This document shows, in pieces, positions 1-6,781 of a DNA stretch of 16,281 bases. Under the pieces are notes generated by a model, which worked only from the letters and a program-made list of their open reading frames with translations, did no database searches and was not told the DNA's origin. Made by a program: the position numbers and the translations under genes. How positions within the stretch are numbered: position 1 is the first letter of the stretch; every line of letters starts with the position of its first letter. Source of the DNA: Piscirickettsiaceae bacterium (GTDB taxonomy: Bacteria > Pseudomonadota > Gammaproteobacteria > PS1 > Pseudothioglobaceae); assembly GCA_012963565.1 (NCBI GenBank), contig DTVJ01000317.1:1-16281 (forward strand), given 5' to 3'.

Positions 1-320
1 ACATCTAAAATCGTAGTGACTGACTTTACTTGATCGATGGCAGTTAAGTCTTTTTTGAAACTGGCTAAATGTTCGAGTTGTGCCGGATCTAGTAGATTAC
101 CTTTAACTTGATAACTGATAATTAAGTAGTCATCAGATCCGTAGTCTTTTTTAATACTTTGGTAGTAACGGAGGTTCTCGTCACCTTCTAATACCAGTGA
201 ATCTGAAGAGGCATCGAGTTGAAAGTCAGGAATTTGAGCAATAAAAAAGCCAACAATGAGCAACAATAGAACAATGTTGACACCAGATTTTTTTAAAACA
301 AAATTGTAAAAATGTTTCAT
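1..320 (-). CDS. RND/MMPL-superfamily exporter, N-terminal part (runs off the window)
   Basis: Reading from an ATG at 318-320 leftwards, the frame stays open for 106 codons to the window edge, so only the N-terminus is present. The protein begins with a short basic stretch and one strong membrane helix (about residues 13-28, rich in L, I, V and F). A periplasmic-looking segment follows, with 'LDASSDSLVLEGDENLRYY' and 'YGSDDYLIISY' and, near the edge, 'VKSVTTILDV'. This pattern of a first helix, then an LDASxDSL-type segment, then a D/E-rich 'YGSDD' segment is typical of the predicted RND-superfamily exporters (MMPL, COG1033). These carry lipids or hydrophobic compounds across the inner membrane; the substrate here cannot be told. 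The start lies 8 bases after the stop of the upstream methyltransferase gene, so the two are probably co-transcribed. No good Shine-Dalgarno sequence precedes the ATG. The family call is fairly secure, the function is not. Confidence 0.8.
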   Translation of the reverse strand, partial: MKHFYNFVLKKSGVNIVLLLLIVGFFIAQIPDFQLDASSDSLVLEGDENLRYYQSIKKDYGSDDYLIISYQVKGNLLDPAQLEHLASFKKDLTAIDQVKSVTTILD

Positions 321-328
321 GGATTTTT

Positions 329-982
329 TTAGAATTCAAAACCTTCCGTTGCTTCTACACCTTGCATTGTGTCTAAGTGAGTTTCGAAAAGCGATTGTGT
401 TTCCCATTTATGTTCGCTTATACGTGTAATAACTTTTGCATGCATGGCGCTTCCTGTACCTTCAACCACAAAGATACGACCACCGACATTAAGTAAGTGA
501 AAATAACGACCGGTAATTTTTGGCACTGAACTGCCAACTACAACTACATCAAAGAAATCATTCGAAGCCCAACCTTTTGAAGCGTCTCCCACTTCTAGTT
601 GTGCATTGTTAATATCAAGTGCATCAAGTCGTGCTTTTGCGCTTGTGCTAAGTTCTTCATCAATCTCGATACTAGTGATTGATTTACAAAGTTTCGAAAT
701 TACCGCTGTTAGATAGCCACTACCTGTGCCTATTTCTAATACAGTTTCATTTTTTTGAATTTCAAGTGCATCTAATAAACGACCCTCAATTTTAGGGCTA
801 AACATTTTGGCTTTATCACTAAGAGGAATCTCAATGTCGGCAAATGCTAAGTTTTTGTATTTTTCTGGTACAAATTTTTCTCTTGGTGTGTCTCTAAGTG
901 CATTATTAGCAATATAATTCAAACCACCCCATGGTCGAATTTGCTGATCAATCGCGTTACTTCTTGCTTGTGTAGTATCCAT
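329..982 (-). CDS. Protein-L-isoaspartate O-methyltransferase-like SAM methyltransferase (divergent Pcm paralogue)
   Basis: A 217-residue protein of the PCMT family, which uses S-adenosylmethionine to methylate isoaspartyl residues in damaged proteins. Visible signatures are 'DTPREKFVP' (31-39), the SAM-binding motif I 'VLEIGTGSGYLTA' (81-93), the acidic end of strand beta2 'IEIDEE', and 'VGGRIFVVEG' towards the C-terminus. The loop that in true Pcm reads GQTISQP and supplies the catalytic Ser/Thr is here K57-A-K-M-F-S-P63, so the usual Ser position is Phe. A related subfamily in other gammaproteobacteria, often found near tolC, also has this loop altered. Catalysis on isoaspartate is therefore doubtful, and it may methylate something else. 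The ATG at 982 follows an AGGAAA-type ribosome site. The gene starts 9 bases after lpdA stops and ends 8 bases before an RND exporter gene, so it sits third in the aceF operon. Confidence 0.85.
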   Translation of the reverse strand: MDTTQARSNAIDQQIRPWGGLNYIANNALRDTPREKFVPEKYKNLAFADIEIPLSDKAKMFSPKIEGRLLDALEIQKNETVLEIGTGSGYLTAVISKLCKSITSIEIDEELSTSAKARLDALDINNAQLEVGDASKGWASNDFFDVVVVGSSVPKITGRYFHLLNVGGRIFVVEGTGSAMHAKVITRISEHKWETQSLFETHLDTMQGVEATEGFEF

Positions 983-991
983 TTTATTTTC

Positions 992-2395
992 CTATTTCTT
1001 TTTTGGTGGTAATAAATCAGTAATGGTGCCTTCAGCCATTTCGGCAGCGAAAGCAGTGGTTTCAGATAATGTTGGATGTGCATGGATGGTGAGTGCAATA
1101 TCACTCATGTCACAACCCATCTCAATGGCCAGTGTCGCTTCAGCAATCAATTCGCCAGCATTGGTGCCACAAATACCCATACCAAGAATGCGACCTGTTT
1201 TGGCGTCAAATAAACCTTTTGACATACCTTCACTACGGCCAATACTCAGGCTTCGGCCTGATGCTGCCCAAGGGAAGACGCCCTTTTCATAAGCAACACC
1301 TTCATCTTTGAGTTCTTTTTCAGTTTTACCTGTCCAGGCTACTTCTGGGTCAGTATAAGCTACCGATGGAATGGTGAGTGCATCGAAACCCGATTTATGA
1401 CCACAAATCACTTCAGCGGCAACTTTGGCTTCATGTACCGCTTTATGAGCCAACATGGGTTGTCCTACAATATCGCCAATCGCAAAAATATGATTGATGT
1501 TGGTGCGCATTTGTTTATTAACTGGGATAAAGCCCCATTCATTGACAGTCACACCGGCCTTATCGGCATCAATCAGTTGACCGTTAGGTGAGCGACCAAC
1601 CGAGACGAGTACCTTATCAAAGGTGTCAGTTTCTGGCGCTTTTTTACCTTCAAAATTTACCTTTATGCCAGCATCTGTAGCTTTCATTTTGGCAACCTTG
1701 GTGTTTAGGTAAATGTCTTTGTATTGTTTTTTGATGCGCTTTAATAACGGGTTAACAACGTCCTTATCAGCACTGGCAATTAGTTGATCAGCCAGCTCAA
1801 CAACGGTAATTTCACTGCCGAGCGCATTGTATACGGTGGCCATTTCTAGCCCGATAATACCACCACCAACAATTAATAAGCGTTCAGGTACGTTGTCTAA
1901 TTCGAGTGCATCAGTAGAATCCATCACTCGTGGATCGTCAAAAGGGAAAGCTGGAATTTTGGTTACTCGGGAGCCCGCAGCAATGATGCAATGCTCAAAT
2001 TCAATTACCTCGCCTGAGTCGTCAATGGCGATTTGATTAGCTGAGATAAACTTACCATAGCCAGTCAACACTTGTACATTTCTGGCTTTAGCCAAAGCCC
2101 TGATACCCACAGTTAGTTTGTTAACAATGCCCTCTTTGTTGGCACGTACACCATCAATATCAATATTTGGTTCACCGAAATTCACACCAAGATGTGATGC
2201 CTCTTCAGCTTCATTGATAATTTGTGCGGTGTGTAATAATGCTTTTGAAGGGATACAGCCCACATTCAGACATACGCCACCAAGATTGTCATAGCGTTCA
2301 ATCAGTATAACTTTTTTGCCTAAGTCAGCCGCACGAAACGCAGCGGTATAGCCGCCAGGACCAGAGCCAATAACAACAATTTGAGTTTTAATCAT
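992..2395 (-). CDS. lpdA: Dihydrolipoamide dehydrogenase (E3)
   Basis: A 467-residue flavoprotein disulfide reductase that reoxidises dihydrolipoyl groups of the pyruvate dehydrogenase complex and passes electrons to NAD+. Visible are the FAD dinucleotide fold GSGPGG (10-15), the redox-active disulfide in 'GGVCLNVGCIPSK' (C42 and C47), the NAD-binding fold 'GGGIIGLEMA', the second FAD motif 'IFAIGDIVG', and the C-terminal catalytic pair in 'HAHPTLSE' (H440 and E445). Its length is normal for the family. The start ATG overlaps the aceF stop codon by four bases (ATGA), a translational-coupling arrangement, so E2 and E3 are made together. The E3 could also serve the glycine cleavage system or another 2-oxoacid dehydrogenase, since bacteria often share one E3. 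The assignment is very secure. Confidence 0.97.
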   Translation of the reverse strand: MIKTQIVVIGSGPGGYTAAFRAADLGKKVILIERYDNLGGVCLNVGCIPSKALLHTAQIINEAEEASHLGVNFGEPNIDIDGVRANKEGIVNKLTVGIRALAKARNVQVLTGYGKFISANQIAIDDSGEVIEFEHCIIAAGSRVTKIPAFPFDDPRVMDSTDALELDNVPERLLIVGGGIIGLEMATVYNALGSEITVVELADQLIASADKDVVNPLLKRIKKQYKDIYLNTKVAKMKATDAGIKVNFEGKKAPETDTFDKVLVSVGRSPNGQLIDADKAGVTVNEWGFIPVNKQMRTNINHIFAIGDIVGQPMLAHKAVHEAKVAAEVICGHKSGFDALTIPSVAYTDPEVAWTGKTEKELKDEGVAYEKGVFPWAASGRSLSIGRSEGMSKGLFDAKTGRILGMGICGTNAGELIAEATLAIEMGCDMSDIALTIHAHPTLSETTAFAAEMAEGTITDLLPPKKK

Positions 2396-3936
2396 AGCAG
2401 TATCTCTCTAATATCTTGCAAGATACTGTTTAGGTCAGCCATAAATCGTCCACCTTGCGCACCATCAATGACACGGTGATCATAAGACAGAGCTAATGGC
2501 AATATTAAGGTTGGTACGAAATTTTTACCATCCCAAATTGGTTTTGTTTGTGAGCGTGACACGCCTAAGATCGCCACTTCAGGTGCGTTAACAATCGGGG
2601 TAAATTGCGTACCACCAATACCACCTAAGCTTGAAATAGTAAAACCAGCGCCTTGCATATCACCAGGTTTAAGCTTGCCTTCACGTGCATTCGCTGAAGT
2701 TTCAGCAAGCTCTTTGGCTAGGTCGCTTAGAGATTTTTGGTCAACATCACGAATCACCGGTACAACCAAACCATTTGGGGTGTCCATCGCAATACCGAGA
2801 TTAAAGTATTTTTTAATGATTAAATTCTCACCTGATTCGTCTAATGAAGAATTAATACGCGGATGTTGTTTCAGAGCTTGAATAACTGCCTTCATAATAA
2901 ATACTAACGGAGTTAGCTTAACTCCTTTGGCTTTTTGTTCTTGTCTGAATGCCTCCATTTGGTCGATATTTACCTCGTCAAACTGGGTGACATGAGGAAT
3001 ATTAAGCCAGCAAGCGCTTAGATGTTTACCTGAGAGTTTGTTGATTCTGGATAGTGGAAGAATTTCAGTCTCGCCAAATTTAGAAAAATCAATCACCGGC
3101 ACTTTAGGTATAGCACTACCTGTACCACCAGAGGTGATGATCTGTTTCACATAACCCTTAAGATCAGTTTCTAATACTCTACCTTTTTGCCCCGTACCTG
3201 ATACTTTTGATAAATCGACACCTAGCTCTCTGGCAAGTTTGCGAATCGAAGGCGAGGCGTGAGAATCACCTGCTGGAACGTTAGAAACTGATTCATTGGC
3301 GCTAGCCGCCGGTGCAGGTGCTGTTGTTTTAACAGGCGCGGGTGCTATAGGCGCTGATGTTGGTTGTTCTGTAGCCGGATCAGCTTTAGTACTGCCACTA
3401 CTTTGTATCTCAAGAATTAAATCACCCAAATTGATCTTATCACCCAAATTGACGTTGATACTGCTCACCGTGCCGGCAACCGGTGTCGGAATTTCCATCG
3501 AGGCTTTATCGCTTTCTAGTGTAATAATACTATCTTCTTCATTCAGTTTATCGCCAACACTGACTAAGATCTCAATCACTTCAACTTCATCAAAATCGCC
3601 GATATCAGGCACTACGACAGGCACTAATTTTGTGCTAGATTCCTCTATTGATTCACTAGATTGTGAATCATCTAAAGCGCTTTTTTCGGATTCTGCTGCT
3701 GTTTCTAGGCTGATTAATGAATCACCTTGTTTGATTTTGTCACCAAGATTGATATTAATTTGTGTAACTGTACCGGCTGATGGGCAGGGTATTTCCATCG
3801 AAGCTTTGTCGCTTTCTAGAGTCATTATGCTGTCATCTGCTGCTATAGTGTCGCCAACAGAGACTAAAATCTCAATAACTTCAACTTCGTCAAAATCACC
3901 AATATCAGGAAGTTCAATGCTTTTAATGCTTGACAT
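2392..3936 (-). CDS. aceF: Pyruvate dehydrogenase complex E2, dihydrolipoyllysine acetyltransferase
   Basis: A 514-residue E2 core protein that transfers acetyl groups from pyruvate to CoA. Domain order: lipoyl domain 1 (about 5-78, lipoyl Lys44 in ESDKASMEIP), an acidic Ser-rich linker (80-103), lipoyl domain 2 (about 105-178, Lys144), an Ala/Pro-rich swinging linker (182-222), a peripheral subunit-binding domain (about 227-263), and the catalytic acyltransferase domain ending in 'SYDHRVIDG' with His487 and Asp491. The catalytic domain matches AceF rather than the succinyltransferase SucB ('IPHVTQFDE', 'VNAPEVAILGVS'). Two lipoyl domains rather than the three of E. coli is within family variation. 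It is the first gene of the operon and couples directly to lpdA. No aceE lies upstream: the neighbour there is the divergent yadG. No clear Shine-Dalgarno sequence precedes the ATG. Confidence 0.96.
   Translation of the reverse strand: MSSIKSIELPDIGDFDEVEVIEILVSVGDTIAADDSIMTLESDKASMEIPCPSAGTVTQININLGDKIKQGDSLISLETAAESEKSALDDSQSSESIEESSTKLVPVVVPDIGDFDEVEVIEILVSVGDKLNEEDSIITLESDKASMEIPTPVAGTVSSINVNLGDKINLGDLILEIQSSGSTKADPATEQPTSAPIAPAPVKTTAPAPAASANESVSNVPAGDSHASPSIRKLARELGVDLSKVSGTGQKGRVLETDLKGYVKQIITSGGTGSAIPKVPVIDFSKFGETEILPLSRINKLSGKHLSACWLNIPHVTQFDEVNIDQMEAFRQEQKAKGVKLTPLVFIMKAVIQALKQHPRINSSLDESGENLIIKKYFNLGIAMDTPNGLVVPVIRDVDQKSLSDLAKELAETSANAREGKLKPGDMQGAGFTISSLGGIGGTQFTPIVNAPEVAILGVSRSQTKPIWDGKNFVPTLILPLALSYDHRVIDGAQGGRFMADLNSILQDIREILL
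3403..3909 (-). repeat. Tandem lipoyl-domain repeat inside aceF (300-bp period)
   Basis: Codons 10-78 and 110-178 of aceF encode two lipoyl domains offset by exactly 100 residues. Residues 10-29 equal 110-129, and 39-50 equal 139-150. At DNA level, 3551-3600 and 3851-3900 differ at about 6 of 50 bases. This is an intragenic duplication, with the copies kept similar by selection or gene conversion. It is a functional protein repeat, not a mobile or intergenic one. Confidence 0.85.
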
Positions 3937-3969
3937 AGTATGGGTTTTAGTTCAATTTTAAAGTAGATA

Positions 3970-3978
3970 ATTATAGCA
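3970..3978 (-). promoter_or_regulatory. Extended -10 promoter of the aceF-lpdA operon
   Basis: On the minus strand a perfect TATAAT (3970-3975) is preceded directly by TGC (3976-3978), an extended -10 element. No good -35 hexamer lies 16-18 bases further upstream, which is tolerable with an extended -10. Transcription would start near 3963, giving a leader of roughly 25 bases before the aceF ATG at 3936. Inferred from consensus only. Confidence 0.6.
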
Positions 3979-4043
3979 AAATTTCGTCATGGTTAATCAT
4001 AGGCTCCTTAATAAAATTAGATAAATGTTAAAATGTTTTTTGA

Positions 4044-4072
4044 TTGCAAGCTGTATGATGAACAGCTACAAA
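4044..4072 (+). promoter_or_regulatory. Possible sigma70-type promoter of yadGH
   Basis: TTGCAA (4044-4049), a 17-base spacer and TACAAA (4067-4072) match the -35 and -10 consensus at 4 of 6 positions each. The spacer holds most of a perfect inverted repeat (see 4049-4067). Transcription would start near 4079, about 34 bases before the yadG ATG, which has a ribosome site AAGGTG at 4100-4105. The match is moderate, and AT-rich sequence produces such matches by chance. Confidence 0.4.
4049..4067. repeat. Operator-like inverted repeat in the aceF/yadG divergent region
   Basis: AGCTGT (4049-4054), a 7-base spacer ATGATGA, and ACAGCT (4062-4067) form a perfect 6+6 inverted repeat. It lies between the proposed -35 and -10 of yadGH, where a bound dimeric repressor would block RNA polymerase. 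No T-run follows, so it is not an intrinsic terminator. The match to any particular regulator is unknown. Confidence 0.5.
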
Positions 4073-4112
4073 TTTAATATTTTATTATCAACTATTTTTA
4101 AGGTGTATTTCT

Positions 4113-5030
4113 ATGTCAGTGGCTCTGTCAATTCAAGGGTTAAAAAAGACCTATGCGAATAAATTGGAGGCATTGAAAGGTATTGATTTGCATGTAGAGC
4201 AAGGTGATTTTTTCGCATTATTAGGTAGTAACGGTGCGGGAAAGACTACGGTCATTGGTATTGTTTGCGGACTGCTTCATAAAACCGCAGGTAGTATCGA
4301 GGTGTTAGGATACAATCAAAGTACACATGAAAATGATGTGAAAAGATTGATTGGTTTAATGCCACAAGAGTTTAATTTCAACCCATTTGAGCCGGTTGAA
4401 GAGATTCTGATTAATCAAGCAGGTTATCACGGTATTAATCAATCAGCAGCTAAAGTACAAGCTGAGATTCTACTTAAGAAGATGGAGCTTTGGGATAAAC
4501 GCCTAGATATGGCGAAATCCTTATCAGGTGGCATGAAGCGTCGTTTAATGTTAGCTAGGGCTTTGATTCATCAACCAAAGATACTCATTCTTGATGAGCC
4601 GACTGCCGGTGTTGATGTTGAAATACGTCGTTCTATGTGGAAGTTCTTGACTGAGCTTAACGCACAAGGTGTCACGATTATATTGACTACGCATTATTTA
4701 GAAGAGGCGGAGTCACTTTGTCGTAATATCGCCATTCTAGATGAAGGTGAAGTAGTCGAACAAACCAGTATGAAGCGGTTGTTATCTAAAGTAGATCAAC
4801 AGGTACTAATTTTAGAGAGTAAAGATAAACTGCCTGATGAAATTAGATCGGATCACTTTAGCTATGAGAGATTAGACGACTATTCACTTCAAGTAGTAGT
4901 CGAATCAGATACAAATATAACTGATGTGTTGCAGAGCTTAGCCAAGCAGAGTGTTAGTATTAATCATGTTCGTAACGCCCAAAGTCGCTTGGAAACGCTA
5001 TTCTTATGTTTAACTTCAAAGGCTGACTGA
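4113..5030 (+). CDS. yadG: ABC transporter ATP-binding protein, YadG type
   Basis: A 305-residue cytoplasmic ATPase that would power the membrane partner encoded directly downstream. All ABC motifs are present: Walker A GSNGAGKT (38-45), Q-loop Gln85 in 'LMPQEF', signature LSGGM (137-141), Walker B ILILDEP (157-163) with catalytic Glu162, and switch His194 in 'TTHYLEEAE'. The 'QEFNFNPFE' segment, 'RRSMWKFL', and the C-terminal extension of about 90 residues after the ATPase core match E. coli YadG (about 308 residues) from memory. The start is supported by AAGGTG seven bases upstream of the ATG. The stop TGA is one base before the yadH ATG, so the two form an operon. The exported substrate of YadGH is not established; the family belongs to the ABC-2 export type. 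Confidence 0.93.
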   Translation: MSVALSIQGLKKTYANKLEALKGIDLHVEQGDFFALLGSNGAGKTTVIGIVCGLLHKTAGSIEVLGYNQSTHENDVKRLIGLMPQEFNFNPFEPVEEILINQAGYHGINQSAAKVQAEILLKKMELWDKRLDMAKSLSGGMKRRLMLARALIHQPKILILDEPTAGVDVEIRRSMWKFLTELNAQGVTIILTTHYLEEAESLCRNIAILDEGEVVEQTSMKRLLSKVDQQVLILESKDKLPDEIRSDHFSYERLDDYSLQVVVESDTNITDVLQSLAKQSVSINHVRNAQSRLETLFLCLTSKAD

Positions 5031-5031
5031 T

Positions 5032-5790
5032 ATGTGGGTTGCTTATAAAACCATTGTAATTAAGGATGTACTAAGATTTGCTCGCATTTGGGTGCAAACT
5101 ATCTTCCCTCCAATTATTACCACTTCACTTTATCTACTGATCTTTGGTGGGTTAATGGGTGAGCGCATTGGGCAGATGCAAGGTGTTGATTATCTGCATT
5201 ATATTATTCCTGGTATTATCTTGATGACAGTTATTACTAACTCGTATAGCAATACGGTAATGTCATTTTTCTTGGCAAAATTCAACCATAGTATTGAAGA
5301 ATTACTTGTTTCCCCAGTGCCATATTGGGTGATTTTGTTGGGCTATATTTCGGGTGGGGTTGTGCGTGGGTTTGTTGTAGGGCTTAGCGTATTCATCACA
5401 GTCTCATTTTTTATAGAGATCAACGTTGATAGTATCTGGATAACCTCGATCACCTTTTTGTTAACGGCAATATTATTCTCCTTGGCTGGATTTCTTAACG
5501 CGATATTTGCAAAATCATTTGATGATGTCACCATTGTTCCTACCTTTATCTTGATGCCGATGATTTACCTTGGCGGCATGTTTTACAGTGTTGATATCTT
5601 GCCACAATTTTGGCAGGACGTATCTAAATTCAATCCAATTTATTATATGGTTGATAGTTTTAGGTTGGGGTTTATTGGCGTTAGTACATCAGATTTATGG
5701 ACCTCAATATCAATTCTTTTAATAATGATTCTAATATTGACTACTGTCGCTTTTTATTTACTTAAGAAGGGTATTAATATCAAGACTTGA
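5032..5790 (+). CDS. yadH: ABC-2 type transporter permease, YadH type
   Basis: A 252-residue inner-membrane protein with about six hydrophobic helices (roughly residues 20-42, 55-75, 98-125, 133-158, 163-188 and 222-246). It matches the E. coli YadH pattern: 'FARIWVQT' near the N-terminus, 'IEELLVSPVP' in the cytoplasmic coupling region, 'GYISGGVVRG', 'FAKSFDDVTIVPTF' and 'YLGGMFYSV'. It is the membrane half of an exporter with YadG. The start ATG lies one base after the yadG stop, with AAAGG nine bases upstream. The last 11 bases overlap the 3' end of plsY on the other strand, and no terminator is visible between the two. The substrate is unknown. Confidence 0.92.
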   Translation: MWVAYKTIVIKDVLRFARIWVQTIFPPIITTSLYLLIFGGLMGERIGQMQGVDYLHYIIPGIILMTVITNSYSNTVMSFFLAKFNHSIEELLVSPVPYWVILLGYISGGVVRGFVVGLSVFITVSFFIEINVDSIWITSITFLLTAILFSLAGFLNAIFAKSFDDVTIVPTFILMPMIYLGGMFYSVDILPQFWQDVSKFNPIYYMVDSFRLGFIGVSTSDLWTSISILLIMILILTTVAFYLLKKGINIKT

Positions 5791-6373
5791 TTCGACCTTC
5801 ATCCCCAGACAGCATTCTTTTTATGTTGCTTCGATGGGTGTAGAAAATCCAAATACAGATAGCACCAACTACATAAGTTGCATTGAGGTTATTGGTGATT
5901 AAGTAAAAATAAACTGGTGCTAATAAAGTGGCAATGAGTGCTGAGAGTGAAGATATCTTTAATACTTTGGCGACAAATAGCCAAGTCAGTGCAAAACTAA
6001 GTCCAACTAAATAGTTAAGCGCAAATAAAGATCCCAAGAATGTCGCCACACCTTTGCCACCTTTAAAGCCAAAAAATATTGGATACACATGGCCTAAAAA
6101 TGCCGCCATAGCGACTAGTGTCATCTCAAATAAACTCAAGCCTAAATATTGTGCAACCAGTACGGGTATAGCGCCTTTTAAGCCGTCACCAATCAGTACA
6201 ATAGCTGCTGCTTTTTTGCCACCAATGCGTAAAACATTGGTTGCCCCTGGGTTGTTTGAGCCTTGGGTCCTGGGGTCAGGTAAATTAAGTATTTTACAAA
6301 CAATAATTGCGGCTGAGATTGAGCCAATTAGGTAGCCACTAAGGATGAATAAAAAAGGTAACTCGGGTAACAT
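5780..6373 (-). CDS. plsY: Glycerol-3-phosphate acyltransferase PlsY
   Basis: A 197-residue inner-membrane enzyme that transfers an acyl group from acyl-phosphate to glycerol-3-phosphate, the first step of phospholipid synthesis. The family's conserved cytoplasmic loops are clear: 'GYLIGSIS' near the N-terminus (about 13-20), 'DPRTQGSNNPGATNVLR' (about 33-49), and 'FFGFKGGKGVATFLG' in the middle. About five hydrophobic helices flank these loops. Length is normal. It is a single gene here: upstream it faces the divergent folB across a 51-base gap, and downstream it converges on and overlaps yadH by 11 bases. A plsY next to folB is a common arrangement in gammaproteobacteria. No clear Shine-Dalgarno sequence precedes the ATG. 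Confidence 0.96.
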   Translation of the reverse strand: MLPELPFLFILSGYLIGSISAAIIVCKILNLPDPRTQGSNNPGATNVLRIGGKKAAAIVLIGDGLKGAIPVLVAQYLGLSLFEMTLVAMAAFLGHVYPIFFGFKGGKGVATFLGSLFALNYLVGLSFALTWLFVAKVLKISSLSALIATLLAPVYFYLITNNLNATYVVGAICIWIFYTHRSNIKRMLSGDEGRIKS

Positions 6374-6424
6374 GTTGTTTTTTAATTTATTGTGTGAGTA
6401 ATTCTAATTGCTCAAAATGTTACT

Positions 6425-6781
6425 ATGGATATTGTATTTATACAAGGTTTAAAAATTGATACAGTTATTGGTATTTATGACTGGGAAAGAGAAATACGTC
6501 AAGATATCGTGCTTGATATTGAAATGTCTACAGATATTAAAGCTGCCAGCGAAACCGACCATATTGACCAAACCTTAGATTATAAGGCTGTATCAAAACG
6601 CCTAATTGATTTTGTGCAAACTAGCGAGTTTGAGTTAGTTGAAACTTTAGCTGAAAAAATCACTCAAATTATTATTAATGAATTTGGTGTAGAAAAAGTT
6701 AAACTAACTTTAAATAAAGGTGAGGCAGTTACCGGTGCACAAGGCGTGGGTGTAATCATCGAAAGATCTCGTAATGGCTAA
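6425..6781 (+). CDS. folB: Dihydroneopterin aldolase
   Basis: A 118-residue enzyme that cleaves 7,8-dihydroneopterin to 6-hydroxymethyl-7,8-dihydropterin and glycolaldehyde in folate synthesis. It opens with 'MDIVFIQGL' and 'VIGIYDWERE', close to E. coli FolB, with the conserved Glu21 after 'YDW'. Tyr53 ('TLDYKAV'), Glu73 ('LVETLAEKI') and catalytic Lys98 ('LTLNKGEAV') are all in place, and it ends with 'VGVIIERS'. The product is the substrate of FolK, encoded immediately downstream with an 8-base overlap, so the two steps are translated together. It heads the long plus-strand run to hisH. No Shine-Dalgarno sequence and no convincing promoter are visible in the 51-base gap upstream. Confidence 0.96.
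   Translation: MDIVFIQGLKIDTVIGIYDWEREIRQDIVLDIEMSTDIKAASETDHIDQTLDYKAVSKRLIDFVQTSEFELVETLAEKITQIIINEFGVEKVKLTLNKGEAVTGAQGVGVIIERSRNG

Noticed and set aside
2392..3936. E2 of 2-oxoglutarate, acetoin or branched-chain dehydrogenase instead of AceF.
   Set aside because: Two tandem lipoyl domains with ESDKASMEIP and the catalytic-domain segments 'IPHVTQFDE' and 'VNAPEVAILGVS' fit the gammaproteobacterial AceF pattern better than SucB or acetoin-type E2.
3296..3961. A 221-codon open frame on the plus strand opposite aceF.
   Set aside because: It is antisense to the lipoyl domains and linkers of aceF. Its Ala/Ser/Leu-rich, self-repeating translation mirrors the repeated lipoyl codons. aceF has full domain evidence, so this is a shadow frame.
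4023..4037. Short direct repeat AAATGTT with an 8-base period upstream of yadG.
   Set aside because: Seven-base repeats in AT-rich intergenic DNA are expected by chance, and it has no clear relation to the promoter elements.
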